Shown piece after piece: positions 9,601 through 17,781 of a stretch of 64,000 bases of DNA. This DNA is from Trichocoleus desertorum ATA4-8-CV12 (lineage in GTDB: Bacteria > Cyanobacteriota > Cyanobacteriia > FACHB-46), in NCBI GenBank assembly GCA_019358975.1, contig JAHHIL010000004.1, forward strand, positions 168,890 through 232,889, given 5' to 3'. Both the position numbers and the translations under genes were made by a program. How positions within the stretch are numbered: position 1 is the first letter of the stretch; every line of letters starts with the position of its first letter. The notes beneath the pieces were generated by a model, which did not search any database, was not told the DNA's origin, and saw only the letters and a program-made list of their open reading frames with translations.

Positions 9601-10132
9601 TGGTGAGTTGGGCGATCGCTTCTGGAACTTGTGTGAGCTGGTTGTATGAGAGGTCAAGCGTAGTCAGATTGGTGAGTTGGGCGATCGCTTCTGGAACTTG
9701 CGTGAGCTGGTTGTTAGAGAGGTCAAGCGTAGTGAGATTGGTGAGTTGGGCGATCGCTTCTGGAACTTGCGTGAGCTGGTTGTTAGAGAGGTCAAGCGTA
9801 GTGAGATTGGTGAGTTGGGCGATCGCTTCTGGAACTTGCGTGAGCTGGTTGCTAGAGAGGTGAAGCGTAGTCAGATTGGTGAGTTGGGCGATCGCTTCTG
9901 GAACTTGCGTGAGCTGGTTGCTAGAGAGGTGAAGCGTAGTCAGATTGGTGAGTTGGGCGATCGCTTCTGGAACTTGCGTGAGCTGGTTGCTGGAGAGGTC
10001 AAGCGTAGTCAGATTGGTGAGTTGGGCGATCGCTTCTGGAATCTGCGTGAGCTGGTTGTTAGAGAGGGAAAGCTCTGTCCAACCTTCTTCGGCTGCTTGA
10101 TCAATTAGCGCTAGCAACTCCTCTCGCGTCAT
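6623..10132 (-). CDS. Roco protein: LRR-Roc-COR GTPase
   Basis: A 1169-residue Roco GTPase. Residues 18-498 hold about 21 leucine-rich repeats of 23 residues, of which 19 are nearly identical (LTxLxLSxNQLTQVPEAIAQ). The Roc domain follows: P-loop GQGSVGKTS at 534-542, G3 DFGGQEIYHATHQFF and G4 NKKDEQP. A COR region then continues to about 1000. The C-terminal 150 residues form an N/Q-rich stretch (SQYTNNNQGANIGNFVNEAK) and a helical, partly hydrophobic tail (LFALAAIGAMIATQIASG). Roco proteins dimerise through COR and cycle GTP; in bacteria their targets are largely unknown. The start MTREELLALIDQAAEEGW is typical of the family. The tail resembles the module in the proteins at 40.9-42.3 kb, suggesting a shared effector-association function (inference). 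Confidence 0.93.
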   Translation of the reverse strand: MTREELLALIDQAAEEGWTELSLSNNQLTQIPEAIAQLTNLTTLDLSSNQLTQVPEAIAQLTNLTTLHLSSNQLTQVPEAIAQLTNLTTLHLSSNQLTQVPEAIAQLTNLTTLDLSNNQLTQVPEAIAQLTNLTTLDLSNNQLTQVPEAIAQLTNLTTLDLSYNQLTQVPEAIAQLTNLTTLDLSYNQLTQVPEAIAQLTSLTTLYLRNNQLTQVPEAIAQLTSLTTLYLRNNQLTQVPEAIAQLTSLTTLTLSSNQLTQVPEAIAQLTNLTTLDLSNNQLTQVPKAIAQLTSLTTLHLSRSQLTQVPAAIAQLTNLTTLTLSSNQLTQVPAAIAQLTNLTTLALFNNQLTQVPEAIAQLTNLTTLTLSSNQLTQVPEAIAQLTNLTKLDLSDNQLTQVPEAITQLTNLTKLDLSGNQLTQVPEAIAQLTNLTKLDLSGNQLTQVPEAIAQLTNLTKLHLYNNQITEIPSWLEELPNLNKLDLRQNPLPISPEILGPPDLHQDPGSVEAIFNYCRQLRSGEVRPLNEAKLLLIGQGSVGKTSLINRLLYNRFNRHESQTDGLNIETWNIHVNSKDVRLNVWDFGGQEIYHATHQFFLTKRSLYLLVCNCRTSEEENRIEYWLKLIESFGGQSPVIIVGNKKDEQPFDINRKALRDKYPNIKDIIETSCDTNEGINDLRSAITREVGQLNDVYNLLPLSWFEVKEQLESMDEDFISYGKYACICAAKTVTEETNQEQLIDLLHNLGLVLNFRDHPILQSTNVLNPDWVTEGIYALLSDEILKTKTKGILTYADLSRVLNSQRYPTNRHHYLIELMKEFQLCFQIHNCATDTFLIPGLLSKEEPKDTNLEGDTLEFQYHYRVLPESILSRFIVLTHDKIYSHTYWRSGVMLAYTEGSETYNIARIKADLEDKKIFISISGRETTRRSFLVMIRDVFNRIHGTFANPEATEWVPVPDYPNHPPLNYQELLGLEKMGIRDHPIGRLGIIVNLRQLLEGYEPIELRQKHEIDEKGSMGEKAYKNIFIINNNKAEARAMSEGSQYTNNNQGANIGNFVNEAKDSAQVTASNFSQTSGANTAELLQLITNMRQIAAQFPQEIQDDALVDIDDVEVEIKKPENQRNLTRLRKRLFALAAIGAMIATQIASGTDFANNAIDLGSKLGIELQLPPASKP
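8702..10081 (-). repeat. Tandem 69-bp repeat array encoding LRRs, one HIP1-type site per unit
   Basis: Twenty consecutive 69-bp units lie within the Roco gene; 19 (about 8771-10081) are near identical at DNA level, including third positions. Every unit carries GCGATCGC (or TGATCGC in one) where EAIAQ is encoded. Differences are concentrated in the few codons before the conserved NQ, that is, the exposed LRR beta-face. The pattern suggests repeated slippage or gene conversion. Confidence 0.95.
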
Positions 10133-10471
10133 GCCTTGTCTCTCCGGATGGTGTTTCTAGTCTGACAAAGCTTTTAGAGAATGTCAGGGTTTCATTGCAG
10201 CGATGATTCACCAACAATTACAGGTTAATGTTTTGGGTTTCACGCAAAGCTCAAAGTATTCTCGGTTACTGTTGATCAATTCACGACTGAATCTTTTCAA
10301 CTCAAAGCTCAATGATTTTGATTCAGCCTTGATGCTATTTTGTTCAGCTCTAAAGGATTCAGCTTCAACGATAAACCTGCGCCCTTTAGCCGCCAATGTA
10401 CAACCTTTAGCTTTGAATGGTCACACTTCAGGTTTGGCAAAATTGCGATCGCCCCAGCTAAACGCGATCGC
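10133..10471. other. Gene-free gap between Roco and ABC1 kinase genes
   Basis: No convincing gene is seen in these 339 bases. Short frames on both strands exist but lack ribosome-binding sites and family resemblance. The middle (10240-10410) is made of loosely repeated words such as CTCAAAGCTCAA, TTCAGCTCTAAAG and TTTAGCTTTGAA, a degenerate simple-repeat texture. Two GCGATCG sites occur near 10445-10470. Confidence 0.5.
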
Positions 10472-12121
10472 CTACCGCAACCTGCCTGACCTGAGAATAC
10501 TAACGACAAGCCAAAGTCCTAGAAAACTAGCAACGACGAATAAGCCAATGCTGAGTTGAGAGAGCCTACCTGTGGGGGCATTGGAGGAGATGATCGCTGC
10601 GCCGATCGTCAAGCAACCCACAAGGATACTAAAAGAGAGACGGTTGGCGGAGTCGTCCATGCTGCGACGGAGCGGATCGAGGTCACGGATGGTGAGATTC
10701 CACTTTAGGGTCTCGGAGGTGACGCGATCGAGCAACAGTTCAATTTGGCGAGGCGATTGTAGGGAAAGACTTTTGATATCTAGAGCCGTGCGGAGTAACG
10801 CTTGGAGCGGTTGATCGCCAATTAACTGTCGCCGGAAGAGATCGGTGATCAAGGGTTTAATCTGCTCTAACAAATTGATTTCTGGATCAAATTGTCTAGC
10901 CACACCTTCCAAGTTAGCCAGTGCTTTGGCATATAACCCTAGGTTGCTAGGGAAACGAATTTTGTTGTTTCGAGCCGTTTGCAAAATCTCATAGAACACC
11001 TGACTAAAGTTGAGTTCCGAGAGATTGACATTGGCATACTTCCGCAACATGCGATCGTAGTCGGTTTCTAAGCGGGCTAAGTTCACCACGCTTTGGCTGG
11101 AAGTTCCAAGTTGTAGGGTCAGTTGCACACAACGCTGAGCATCCATATCCGAAATCGCCAAGATCATCTCGGTCAAAATTTGCTGAGTACGCGGATCCAA
11201 GCGTCCCATCATGCCGCAGTCTAAAATTGCAACTCGGCCATCCTTGAGGTAGAACAAGTTTCCGGGATGGGGATCAGCGTGGAAGAAGCCATCAATGTAG
11301 AGCTGTTGGAAGAACACACGAAACAACAAAACTGTAATTTGCCGCCGTTCTTCTTCGGGAATAATAGTATCCGCACTAGGGCGAATCTCAGCGGATAGCA
11401 AAGGCACGCCATCCAGCCACTGCATCACGAGCAGCTTTTCGCTGGTCAAATCCCAGTTAATTTCTGGAACGACTAAACGGGCGGGGTCAAACCAGCGACT
11501 ACTAGAGAGATTGCGGCGCAGTTGGTCAGTGTAGCTGGCTTCTTGGCAAAAATCCAATTCTGCTTGTAGCGCATTGGTAAATTCCTCAGCGATCGCTACG
11601 ATGTCGTAGTCTTTGCCTAACTCGGTGCGGGCGGCTAAATCTGCCACTCCCCGAATCAAAGCAATATCTTGCTTAATCACTGCTTCCAAGCCCGGACGCT
11701 GGACTTTAAGCGCTACTTCCTGACCATTTGCCAACGTCGCGTGATGGGTTTGGGCGATCGAACCTGCGGCGACGGGGACTGCATCAATGGTGGCAAATAC
11801 CTCATCCAACGGTCTACGGAGGGCTTGCCGAATCACCATTTCAATCGCAGGCCAAGCGACTGGAGGTACTTCGTCTTGGAGGGTAGAGAGTTCTTCAATA
11901 TACTCAGCGGGCAGCAGGTCGGGGCGAGTGCTGAGTAACTGGCCGAGTTTGATGTAGACAGGGCCTAGATCTACCAAAATGTTTCGGAGGACAGCAGGAG
12001 GCGGCAATTTGGGCTCATCCGCCTTGCCTCCGGTGAGCAAGCGACGCATGAAGTCCCAACCGTTGCGGAGGACTACTTCAATAATTTCTCGCTGACGGGA
12101 GCTGGTTTGCGCTAAAAACAC
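10472..12121 (-). CDS. ABC1/UbiB-family atypical kinase
   Basis: A 549-residue ABC1 (AarF/UbiB/ADCK) protein. The family KxGQ motif is VYIKLGQLLSTRPDLLP; an A-rich loop follows in AAGSIAQTHHA, the lysine in EVALKVQRPG, and the catalytic and metal motifs in FFHADPHPGNLFYL and VAILDCGMMGRL. Two hydrophobic helices near the C-terminus (FSILVGCLTIGAAIISS and LFVVASFLGLWLVVSIL) would anchor it in a membrane. In cyanobacteria and plastids these proteins affect prenyl-lipid (plastoquinone, tocopherol) metabolism and stress responses; the precise role here is unknown. The start is GTG at 12121, with AGGAAG 5-6 bases upstream. Confidence 0.92.
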   Translation of the reverse strand: MFLAQTSSRQREIIEVVLRNGWDFMRRLLTGGKADEPKLPPPAVLRNILVDLGPVYIKLGQLLSTRPDLLPAEYIEELSTLQDEVPPVAWPAIEMVIRQALRRPLDEVFATIDAVPVAAGSIAQTHHATLANGQEVALKVQRPGLEAVIKQDIALIRGVADLAARTELGKDYDIVAIAEEFTNALQAELDFCQEASYTDQLRRNLSSSRWFDPARLVVPEINWDLTSEKLLVMQWLDGVPLLSAEIRPSADTIIPEEERRQITVLLFRVFFQQLYIDGFFHADPHPGNLFYLKDGRVAILDCGMMGRLDPRTQQILTEMILAISDMDAQRCVQLTLQLGTSSQSVVNLARLETDYDRMLRKYANVNLSELNFSQVFYEILQTARNNKIRFPSNLGLYAKALANLEGVARQFDPEINLLEQIKPLITDLFRRQLIGDQPLQALLRTALDIKSLSLQSPRQIELLLDRVTSETLKWNLTIRDLDPLRRSMDDSANRLSFSILVGCLTIGAAIISSNAPTGRLSQLSIGLFVVASFLGLWLVVSILRSGRLR

Positions 12122-12310
12122 GGGACTTCCTAGGGAATGAGATCAGGGGGCATGAGTCAGTGAGCCGCGATCGCTCATAGCCAGAGCTAGAGACCCTATC
12201 CACTGGCATTGATTCGGTCACTGACTCTCTTTTAACGCTCAACGCTTCAGTTCGCCAAGTCCCCCAAGAGGGAGATTCCAGTCCAAATCCTATGGGAACC
12301 TAACCCCCAG

Positions 12311-12332
12311 CCCTTCCCTACCAGGGAAGGGG
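12311..12332. repeat. Intergenic inverted repeat (CCCTTCCCT / AGGGAAGGG)
   Basis: A 9-bp perfect stem with a 3-base loop is embedded in CCTAACCCCCAG...GGGGAGCC, a common cyanobacterial intergenic repeat family. It lies in the 243-base gap between the ABC1 kinase start and the downstream end of the guanylyltransferase gene, so it may also stop transcription of the latter. No other feature was seen in the gap. Confidence 0.55.
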
Positions 12333-12364
12333 AGCCAAGAGCAGAGCCAGGTTGGGGAAGGAGT

Positions 12365-13426
12365 TTAAAGTAGGTGTTCTAGATCAGGGCGATCGCGCAG
12401 TTTTCCGAGGGCTTGCTTAATTTCCTGGGTGCGGTCTTTTTTAACGACTAAAGTAACATTGCCATCTCGCACGACCACCACATCCTCTAGGCCAATTGTG
12501 ACGATCACATCTTCGGGGTTGGTGGCATAGAGAATCGCTCCTGCGGTATCAATGCCGACATGGGTTGCCAACTCAACATTGGCATTCTCTCCTTTAAGCA
12601 AGCGCTCGATCGCCGTCCAATCTCCCAAATCATCCCAACCAAAGCCGACGGGCAAAACATAAGCCTTTTGGGTCTTTTCCATCAGCGCATAGTCGATGCT
12701 CTTCTTCGGCAAATTGGGATACGAACTGGGGCCTTGCTGTTCTAGGAGGTGCATCAGCTCTGGGGCGTGAACTCGCAGCTCATTGAGGGTGACGCCCGCT
12801 CGAAAGACAAACATGCCGCTATTCCAGCTAAAGCGACCACTGGCCAGAAATGTTTCTGCGGTTTCGCGATCGGGCTTTTCGGTAAAGCGATCGACGCGGT
12901 ACGCGGGGGAGCCTGCGTAGCTACCTGTATTTTCTCCCTGCTCAATGTAGCCGTACCCCGTGGAAGGATAGTTGGGTTTAATGCCCAAAGTGACGATCGC
13001 CTCTTGTTGGGTAGCTAGTTCCGCAGCAGCGCTCAGGGTTTGTTGAAAAGTAGCTTGATCCTCAATCCAGTGATCGGCAGGAAAAAAGCCAACAACCGCA
13101 TCTTCTCCATAACGCCGAGCGATTTCTAAAGTGCTCCAGGCGACCGCAGGGGCAGTATCACGGCCTTCCGACTCTACCAACAAATTCTCTAGAGGGAGAT
13201 CGGGGAGTTGTGCTTTTACGCCGTCGGCTAAATGGGCAGCAGTGACCACCCAGAGATTTTCCCAACCTCCTGCTAAGGGCAACAAGCGATCGGCGGTGGC
13301 TTGCAATAGGCTTTTACCACTGCCATCTAAACTTAGAAATTGCTTGGGTCGTAGCTTGCGGCTCAGGGGCCAGAAGCGTTCGCCTTTGCCACCAGCCAGG
13401 ATCACGGGGATGAGGGAATTGCTCAT
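12365..13426 (-). CDS. manC: Mannose-1-phosphate guanylyltransferase
   Basis: A 353-residue nucleotidyltransferase that makes GDP-mannose from mannose-1-phosphate and GTP for polysaccharide and glycoprotein synthesis. The N-terminus has the diagnostic pyrophosphorylase motif VILAGGKGERFWPLSRK followed by RPKQFL. Further family signatures are FFPADHWI, TLGIKPNYPSTGYGYIE, FTEKPD and WNSGMFVF, then GFGWDDLGDWTA. It lacks the C-terminal mannose-6-phosphate isomerase domain of bifunctional ManC, which is usual for cyanobacteria. It is flanked by unrelated genes; no operon is evident. Confidence 0.9.
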   Translation of the reverse strand: MSNSLIPVILAGGKGERFWPLSRKLRPKQFLSLDGSGKSLLQATADRLLPLAGGWENLWVVTAAHLADGVKAQLPDLPLENLLVESEGRDTAPAVAWSTLEIARRYGEDAVVGFFPADHWIEDQATFQQTLSAAAELATQQEAIVTLGIKPNYPSTGYGYIEQGENTGSYAGSPAYRVDRFTEKPDRETAETFLASGRFSWNSGMFVFRAGVTLNELRVHAPELMHLLEQQGPSSYPNLPKKSIDYALMEKTQKAYVLPVGFGWDDLGDWTAIERLLKGENANVELATHVGIDTAGAILYATNPEDVIVTIGLEDVVVVRDGNVTLVVKKDRTQEIKQALGKLRDRPDLEHLL

Positions 13427-13596
13427 TGCTTAGATTGTCTCTGGATTAACAGCCTATGTTTCACCACACTGACAACGGTCTAGGGATGAGAGTTCCGTTG
13501 CCAGAAACGGTCTATTGACACCATAGTCTAAGTTGTAGGGTAGAACTAGGGCTGAACCCAATTGGTCACAAAATTGTTCGCTCCCTCACAAAGTCA

Positions 13597-15099
13597 TCAC
13601 AAATGGGTTTGGAGCGGAAGGGTGACTGTAAAGGTTGTGCCCACTCCTAATTTGCTGGTGGCTGTAATGGTGCCGCCTTGCAACTCAGCAAATTTTTTGG
13701 CGATCGCTAAACCTAATCCTGTGCCTGGAATCTGTTCCACATTACTACCGCGATGAAAAGTTTCAAATAAGTGGGGCAAATCTTCAGCAGGGATACCAAT
13801 TCCTTGATCTTGAACCTGTAAAATAGCAACGTCATGCTGTTGCTGTAACTCAAACCAGATCTCGGTGTTTGCAGGTGAATATTTAATGGCATTGGTCAAT
13901 AGGTTGCTCAAGACATGGCGCAACAGATCCTCATCCATCTCTACTTCTAAGTCGTCTCTCTCACACCTAAACAGGATTTGATGTTTCTTGCCACTGGTCA
14001 GTTGAAACTCAGTGATTAATTCTTGACAAAAGGCGATCAAATCCAGCGGAGCAGGCACAAATTGAAACTTACCGGATTCCGCCTTACCTATGACCAACAC
14101 ATCATCGACTAGATGCACTAAGCGTTTTGTCGCATTAAGAATGCGTTGAAAACATTCCTGCTGCTTGGTGAGATCAAACGCTTCAGAATGATCTCGCATC
14201 AGTTGAGCGGTCATCTGAATGGCTGTGAGCGGGCTGCGAAACTCATGGGACATCATGGAATAGAACCGAGACCGTAGCTCACTTAGCTCTTTTTCGGTTT
14301 CGAGGGCTTTTCGCATCTCCTCAGCTTGCTTGCGTTCGGTGCTATCGCGTGCATTCACAATAATCCGGGTCATACCGCCGGGTTCCACAAAATGTTTGCC
14401 ACTGGCCTCTAGGACTCGCCAACTTCCATCTTGATGTTGGCACCGAAATTCAGTCGTCGCCGTCACTCCGGGCTGAGCAATGACATCCTGCAAGAGGTGC
14501 TGTACGTTAGAAACATCCTCAGGATGCATGTATTGAAAAATATTGGTGGCTGCGATCGCCTCTGAGTTATATCCTAAAAGAGATTTGCTAGAAGGACTGC
14601 TGTAGTGAATGGTGCCATCGATCGCCAAAACTACAATCAAATCGAGGGCATTCTCGATCAGCGATCGAAAGCGTTCTTCATTTTCTCGCAAGGCTTTTTG
14701 GGCTTGCCGCAGTGCTTCGCGTTCTTGGGCTTCTCGCAGTTCCCGCTCGATCGCTGGCACTAATCGCGCTAGATTCCCTTTAATCAAGTAATCATGCGCC
14801 CCTGCTTTCATCGCGGCCACAGCAATATCTTCGCCAATCGTGCCGGAGACAATAATGAAGGGGATATCTAGATCTCTGGCTTGCAACAAAGCCAAAGCCG
14901 CTGGAGCACTGAATTGGGGCATGGAGTAATCACAAATAATCACATCCCAACTGTTCTGTTCTAGGGCTGCCTGCATCGCCTTGGTGGTGTCCACACGCTC
15001 GTAAATTGGGTCATAACCCTGTTGCTCCAGTTCTATGACTAATAACTCTGTGTCATCCTCAGAGTCTTCCACAATCAAAGCTCGCAAGAGCCGACCCAT
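13597..15099 (-). CDS. Hybrid REC-PAS-histidine kinase
   Basis: A 500-residue soluble signalling protein. Residues 1-125 form a receiver domain with phosphoacceptor Asp57 (WDVIICDYSMP). A short coiled coil leads to a PAS domain (about 140-260, NALDLIVVLAIDGTIHYSS). HisKA carries His285 in SMMSHEFRSPLTAIQ, and the HATPase has N-box NLLTNAIKYSP, G1 VQDQGIGIP and G2 GTGLGLAIAK. It is the third gene of an operon with the Rcp1-like regulator (26 bases away) and the ethylene-receptor-like kinase, so the N-terminal REC may take phosphate from that kinase. No membrane segment is seen. Confidence 0.9.
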   Translation of the reverse strand: MGRLLRALIVEDSEDDTELLVIELEQQGYDPIYERVDTTKAMQAALEQNSWDVIICDYSMPQFSAPAALALLQARDLDIPFIIVSGTIGEDIAVAAMKAGAHDYLIKGNLARLVPAIERELREAQEREALRQAQKALRENEERFRSLIENALDLIVVLAIDGTIHYSSPSSKSLLGYNSEAIAATNIFQYMHPEDVSNVQHLLQDVIAQPGVTATTEFRCQHQDGSWRVLEASGKHFVEPGGMTRIIVNARDSTERKQAEEMRKALETEKELSELRSRFYSMMSHEFRSPLTAIQMTAQLMRDHSEAFDLTKQQECFQRILNATKRLVHLVDDVLVIGKAESGKFQFVPAPLDLIAFCQELITEFQLTSGKKHQILFRCERDDLEVEMDEDLLRHVLSNLLTNAIKYSPANTEIWFELQQQHDVAILQVQDQGIGIPAEDLPHLFETFHRGSNVEQIPGTGLGLAIAKKFAELQGGTITATSKLGVGTTFTVTLPLQTHL

Positions 15100-15125
15100 G
15101 ACATGCTCCTGTCAAACTAAAGTGT

Positions 15126-15563
15126 TTATAGTGAGGGCGTTTCGTTTAGAAGCAACCAATAGACCCCTAGTTGGCGAATTGCTTCCATGAATTGATCAAA
15201 ATCTACAGGTTTGCGAATGTAGCTGTTGCATCCCAAGCTGTAACTACTAATTAAGTCTTGCTCCTCTTTGGAGGTGGTTAAGACAATGACGGGTAAAACG
15301 TTGGTGCGATCGTTACTGCGGAGACGACGCAAGACTTCCAAGCCATCAATTTTAGGGAGCTTTAAGTCCAACAAAACGAGGGATGGCATAGGGTAAAGCT
15401 CGCGATCGCGATAGATTCCTTGACCCAATAGGTAGTCTAGCGCTTCGGCTCCATCCCGCTTAACAATGACCTCGTTGGCAATCTGGCAGTCTTCAAATGC
15501 CAATAAAGTCAACTCTTCGTCATCGGGATTATCTTCTACGAGTAAGATTCTTTTTTTGAGCAT
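15126..15563 (-). CDS. Rcp1-like single-domain response regulator
   Basis: A 145-residue receiver-only protein: acidic pair in LLVEDNPDDEE, phosphoacceptor Asp66 in LVLLDLKLPKIDG, switch threonine in VIVLTTSKEEQD and lysine in NSYIRKPVDF. The long loop before the acceptor (QGIYRDRELYPMPS) is characteristic of the Rcp1 group, which works with phytochrome-type kinases. The start ATG at 15563 lies 10 bases after the kinase stop codon, so the two are co-translated; a longer in-frame reading would overlap the kinase. Output is likely by phosphotransfer or protein contact since there is no DNA-binding domain. Confidence 0.92.
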   Translation of the reverse strand: MLKKRILLVEDNPDDEELTLLAFEDCQIANEVIVKRDGAEALDYLLGQGIYRDRELYPMPSLVLLDLKLPKIDGLEVLRRLRSNDRTNVLPVIVLTTSKEEQDLISSYSLGCNSYIRKPVDFDQFMEAIRQLGVYWLLLNETPSL

Positions 15564-15573
15564 GGCAGTTGTT

Positions 15574-17679
15574 TTAGACCGTTTCCTGATTCTCGGAAGA
15601 GAGGTTGCGCTCGGCTTTGGGGGACAGCGTAAAGTAAAAGCAAGCTCCTTGCTCCACGGCCCCTTCGGCCCACACCTTACCACCATGTCGGTGAATGATA
15701 CGCTGTACGGTGGCTAAGCCAATGCCAGTCCCAGGAAACTCAGTCATCGCATGCAGTCGCTGAAAAGCTCCGAATAATTTGTGAGCATACTCCATATCAA
15801 AGCCAGTGCCATCGTCACGGACAAAGTAAATGGGTGTGTCTGCTGAGGGTAAGGCTCCCAACTCAACCCAGGCTTGAGAATGTTTGGATGTAAACTTCCA
15901 GGCGTTTCTCAGTAAGTTGTCGAGCACAATGGTTAGTAGTTGAGTGTCACCATAGGCCATCAAGTCAGGGGCGATCGCCAACTCGACTTGACGCTCTGGC
16001 GGGCTCTGCTGTAGCTCGGTCGCGATAGACTGGGCGATCGCGCTTAAATCTACTGGCTGCCAGCTCATTTCGCTGCGAGTCACTCGCGACAAATTGAGCA
16101 AATCATCGATCAGTTGGCCCATTCGCTGCGTACCTGCCCGGACTCGTTGCAAGTAATGTTGCCCCTTAGCATCGAGTTGCTCGGCATGGCGCTCTAGTAG
16201 CGTTTGGCTGAAGCCATCAATACTCCGCAAAGGAGCACGCAAGTCGTGGGATACCGAGTAGGCAAAGGCTTCAAGTTCTTGGTTGATGGCCGCTAGTTGG
16301 GTAGTGCGCTCCGTGACCCGTTGTTCCAATTCCTGATTGAGCGCTTTAATTTCTTGCTCTGCTCGCCTGCGATCGGTGATGTCGCGCGTCACCTTGGAGA
16401 AACCCCGCAGTTGCCCAGTTCCGTCATTCAAGGCAGTCAGGATGACATGCGCCCAAAACTGCGACCCATCTTGGCGCATGCGCCAGCCTTCTTCTTCAAA
16501 TCGGCCTGTCGTGGTAGCGATCTGTATTTCTTGCTGAGCTTTAGCCTGTGAGTTGCTGACATCGGGGTAAAAACGAGAAACTGATTGGCCAATAATCTCT
16601 GGTGCTTGATAACCCATAATTCGCGCTGCACCGCTGTTCCAACTGGCGACTTGGCCCTCAGCACTCAGCATAATAATGGCGTAGTCTTGCACCCCTTCTA
16701 CTAGCAAGCGAAAGCGCTCCCTGCTGTTCCTTAGGGCTACTTCTGCTTGTTTGCGCTCAGTCATATCGAAGCGAATGGCTAGGTACTGGAAGGGGTGCCC
16801 CGCCTGATCCAGAAACGGCACGATGGTCGTATCGACCCAGTAATAGCTGCCGTCTTTCGCTCGGTTCTGAATTTCTCCGTGCCATACTTTACCGCTGCTA
16901 ATGGTGGCCCACAGAACTTCAAAAAACAGAGCAGAATGATGACCCGAATTAATGATGCGATGGTTTTGGCCTAGCAATTCGGCTCTGGAGTATTTCGACA
17001 GCTCACAGAATTTGTCATTGACGTAGTTGATGGTGCCGTGTTGGTCGGTTGTGGCTACGATCGCGGCTTTATCTAGAGCAAATTTAATATCAGATAGCTC
17101 TTTGAGCGATCGTCGCAGTTCTGTTTCGACTCGGCTGCGCTCAGCAATTTCACTTTTGAGCCGTTCGTTCGATTGTATTAAGGCGGCGGCTCGTTCACTC
17201 ACTCGTTGCTCTAGCTCTGCATTTAGAGTTTGTACATGAGCTTCTGCTTGCTTACGCTCCACCACTTCATTAGATAAAGCTAGGTTGACCGCTGCAAGTT
17301 GCGCTGGACTGGTTAAAGCCAAGGCTTGAGGCAGTAAGTAAAATAACGAAGCGGCGGTTCCTACTGAAGCTAAAGCAGTAATCGCCTTAACCAGGCCAGC
17401 CAGCCAATACACGGGATGCCATAGCGTCCAAATATTAATGACATGCGTTGTGCCGCAAGCCACAATAAACAGCCCAAACATCCAAAAAATCCAGTCAAAA
17501 GGAATATCTCGGCGCTTCCGCACGAAATACACCAGCATGAGCGGAATTGAGTAATAAGAGAGCGCTATCAGGGCATCTGAGACGAGATGCAGCCCTACTA
17601 GACCTGGCTTCCAAAGGTAACAGTGTCCGTGTGGGATAAATCCGCTGGAAACCAGCAACGTTTCGAGAAACTCCGACAT
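15574..17679 (-). CDS. Ethylene-receptor-like sensor histidine kinase (EBD-PAS-PAS-HisKA-HATPase)
   Basis: A 701-residue membrane kinase. Residues 30-120 form three transmembrane helices matching the plant ETR1 ethylene-binding domain. Asp35, Tyr42, Ile45, Pro46, Ile72, Cys75 and His79 sit exactly 10 positions after ETR1 residues Asp25, Tyr32, Ile35, Pro36, Ile62, Cys65 and His69, including the copper ligands (ACGTTH). A coiled coil (about 135-195) leads to two PAS domains (195-310 and 320-438), then HisKA with His478 (SVSHDLRAPL) and a HATPase with GTGIGLATVQRI. It heads an operon with a receiver protein and a REC-PAS kinase. By analogy with Synechocystis SynEtr1, it may sense ethylene and influence phototaxis or surface properties; this is inference. 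Confidence 0.92.
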   Translation of the reverse strand: MSEFLETLLVSSGFIPHGHCYLWKPGLVGLHLVSDALIALSYYSIPLMLVYFVRKRRDIPFDWIFWMFGLFIVACGTTHVINIWTLWHPVYWLAGLVKAITALASVGTAASLFYLLPQALALTSPAQLAAVNLALSNEVVERKQAEAHVQTLNAELEQRVSERAAALIQSNERLKSEIAERSRVETELRRSLKELSDIKFALDKAAIVATTDQHGTINYVNDKFCELSKYSRAELLGQNHRIINSGHHSALFFEVLWATISSGKVWHGEIQNRAKDGSYYWVDTTIVPFLDQAGHPFQYLAIRFDMTERKQAEVALRNSRERFRLLVEGVQDYAIIMLSAEGQVASWNSGAARIMGYQAPEIIGQSVSRFYPDVSNSQAKAQQEIQIATTTGRFEEEGWRMRQDGSQFWAHVILTALNDGTGQLRGFSKVTRDITDRRRAEQEIKALNQELEQRVTERTTQLAAINQELEAFAYSVSHDLRAPLRSIDGFSQTLLERHAEQLDAKGQHYLQRVRAGTQRMGQLIDDLLNLSRVTRSEMSWQPVDLSAIAQSIATELQQSPPERQVELAIAPDLMAYGDTQLLTIVLDNLLRNAWKFTSKHSQAWVELGALPSADTPIYFVRDDGTGFDMEYAHKLFGAFQRLHAMTEFPGTGIGLATVQRIIHRHGGKVWAEGAVEQGACFYFTLSPKAERNLSSENQETV

Positions 17680-17781
17680 ACCATGTTTCCTAGGGGCCTG
17701 TCTCTATTCTCAATGGTTCTTTGCTGGTTGACCGCGAAGGGATGCGAAGTTCACCCAAAATCAGTAGGAGGCATCAACACC

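Noticed and set aside
8741..10108. Long repetitive frames on the + strand and an extra - strand frame in the Roco gene
   Set aside because: They are mirror readings of the 69-bp LRR repeat, which keeps several frames open; only the 1169-residue frame has family domains.
10203..10559. 118-codon + strand frame after the Roco gene
   Set aside because: It overlaps the end of the ABC1 kinase gene and consists of degenerate simple-repeat DNA.
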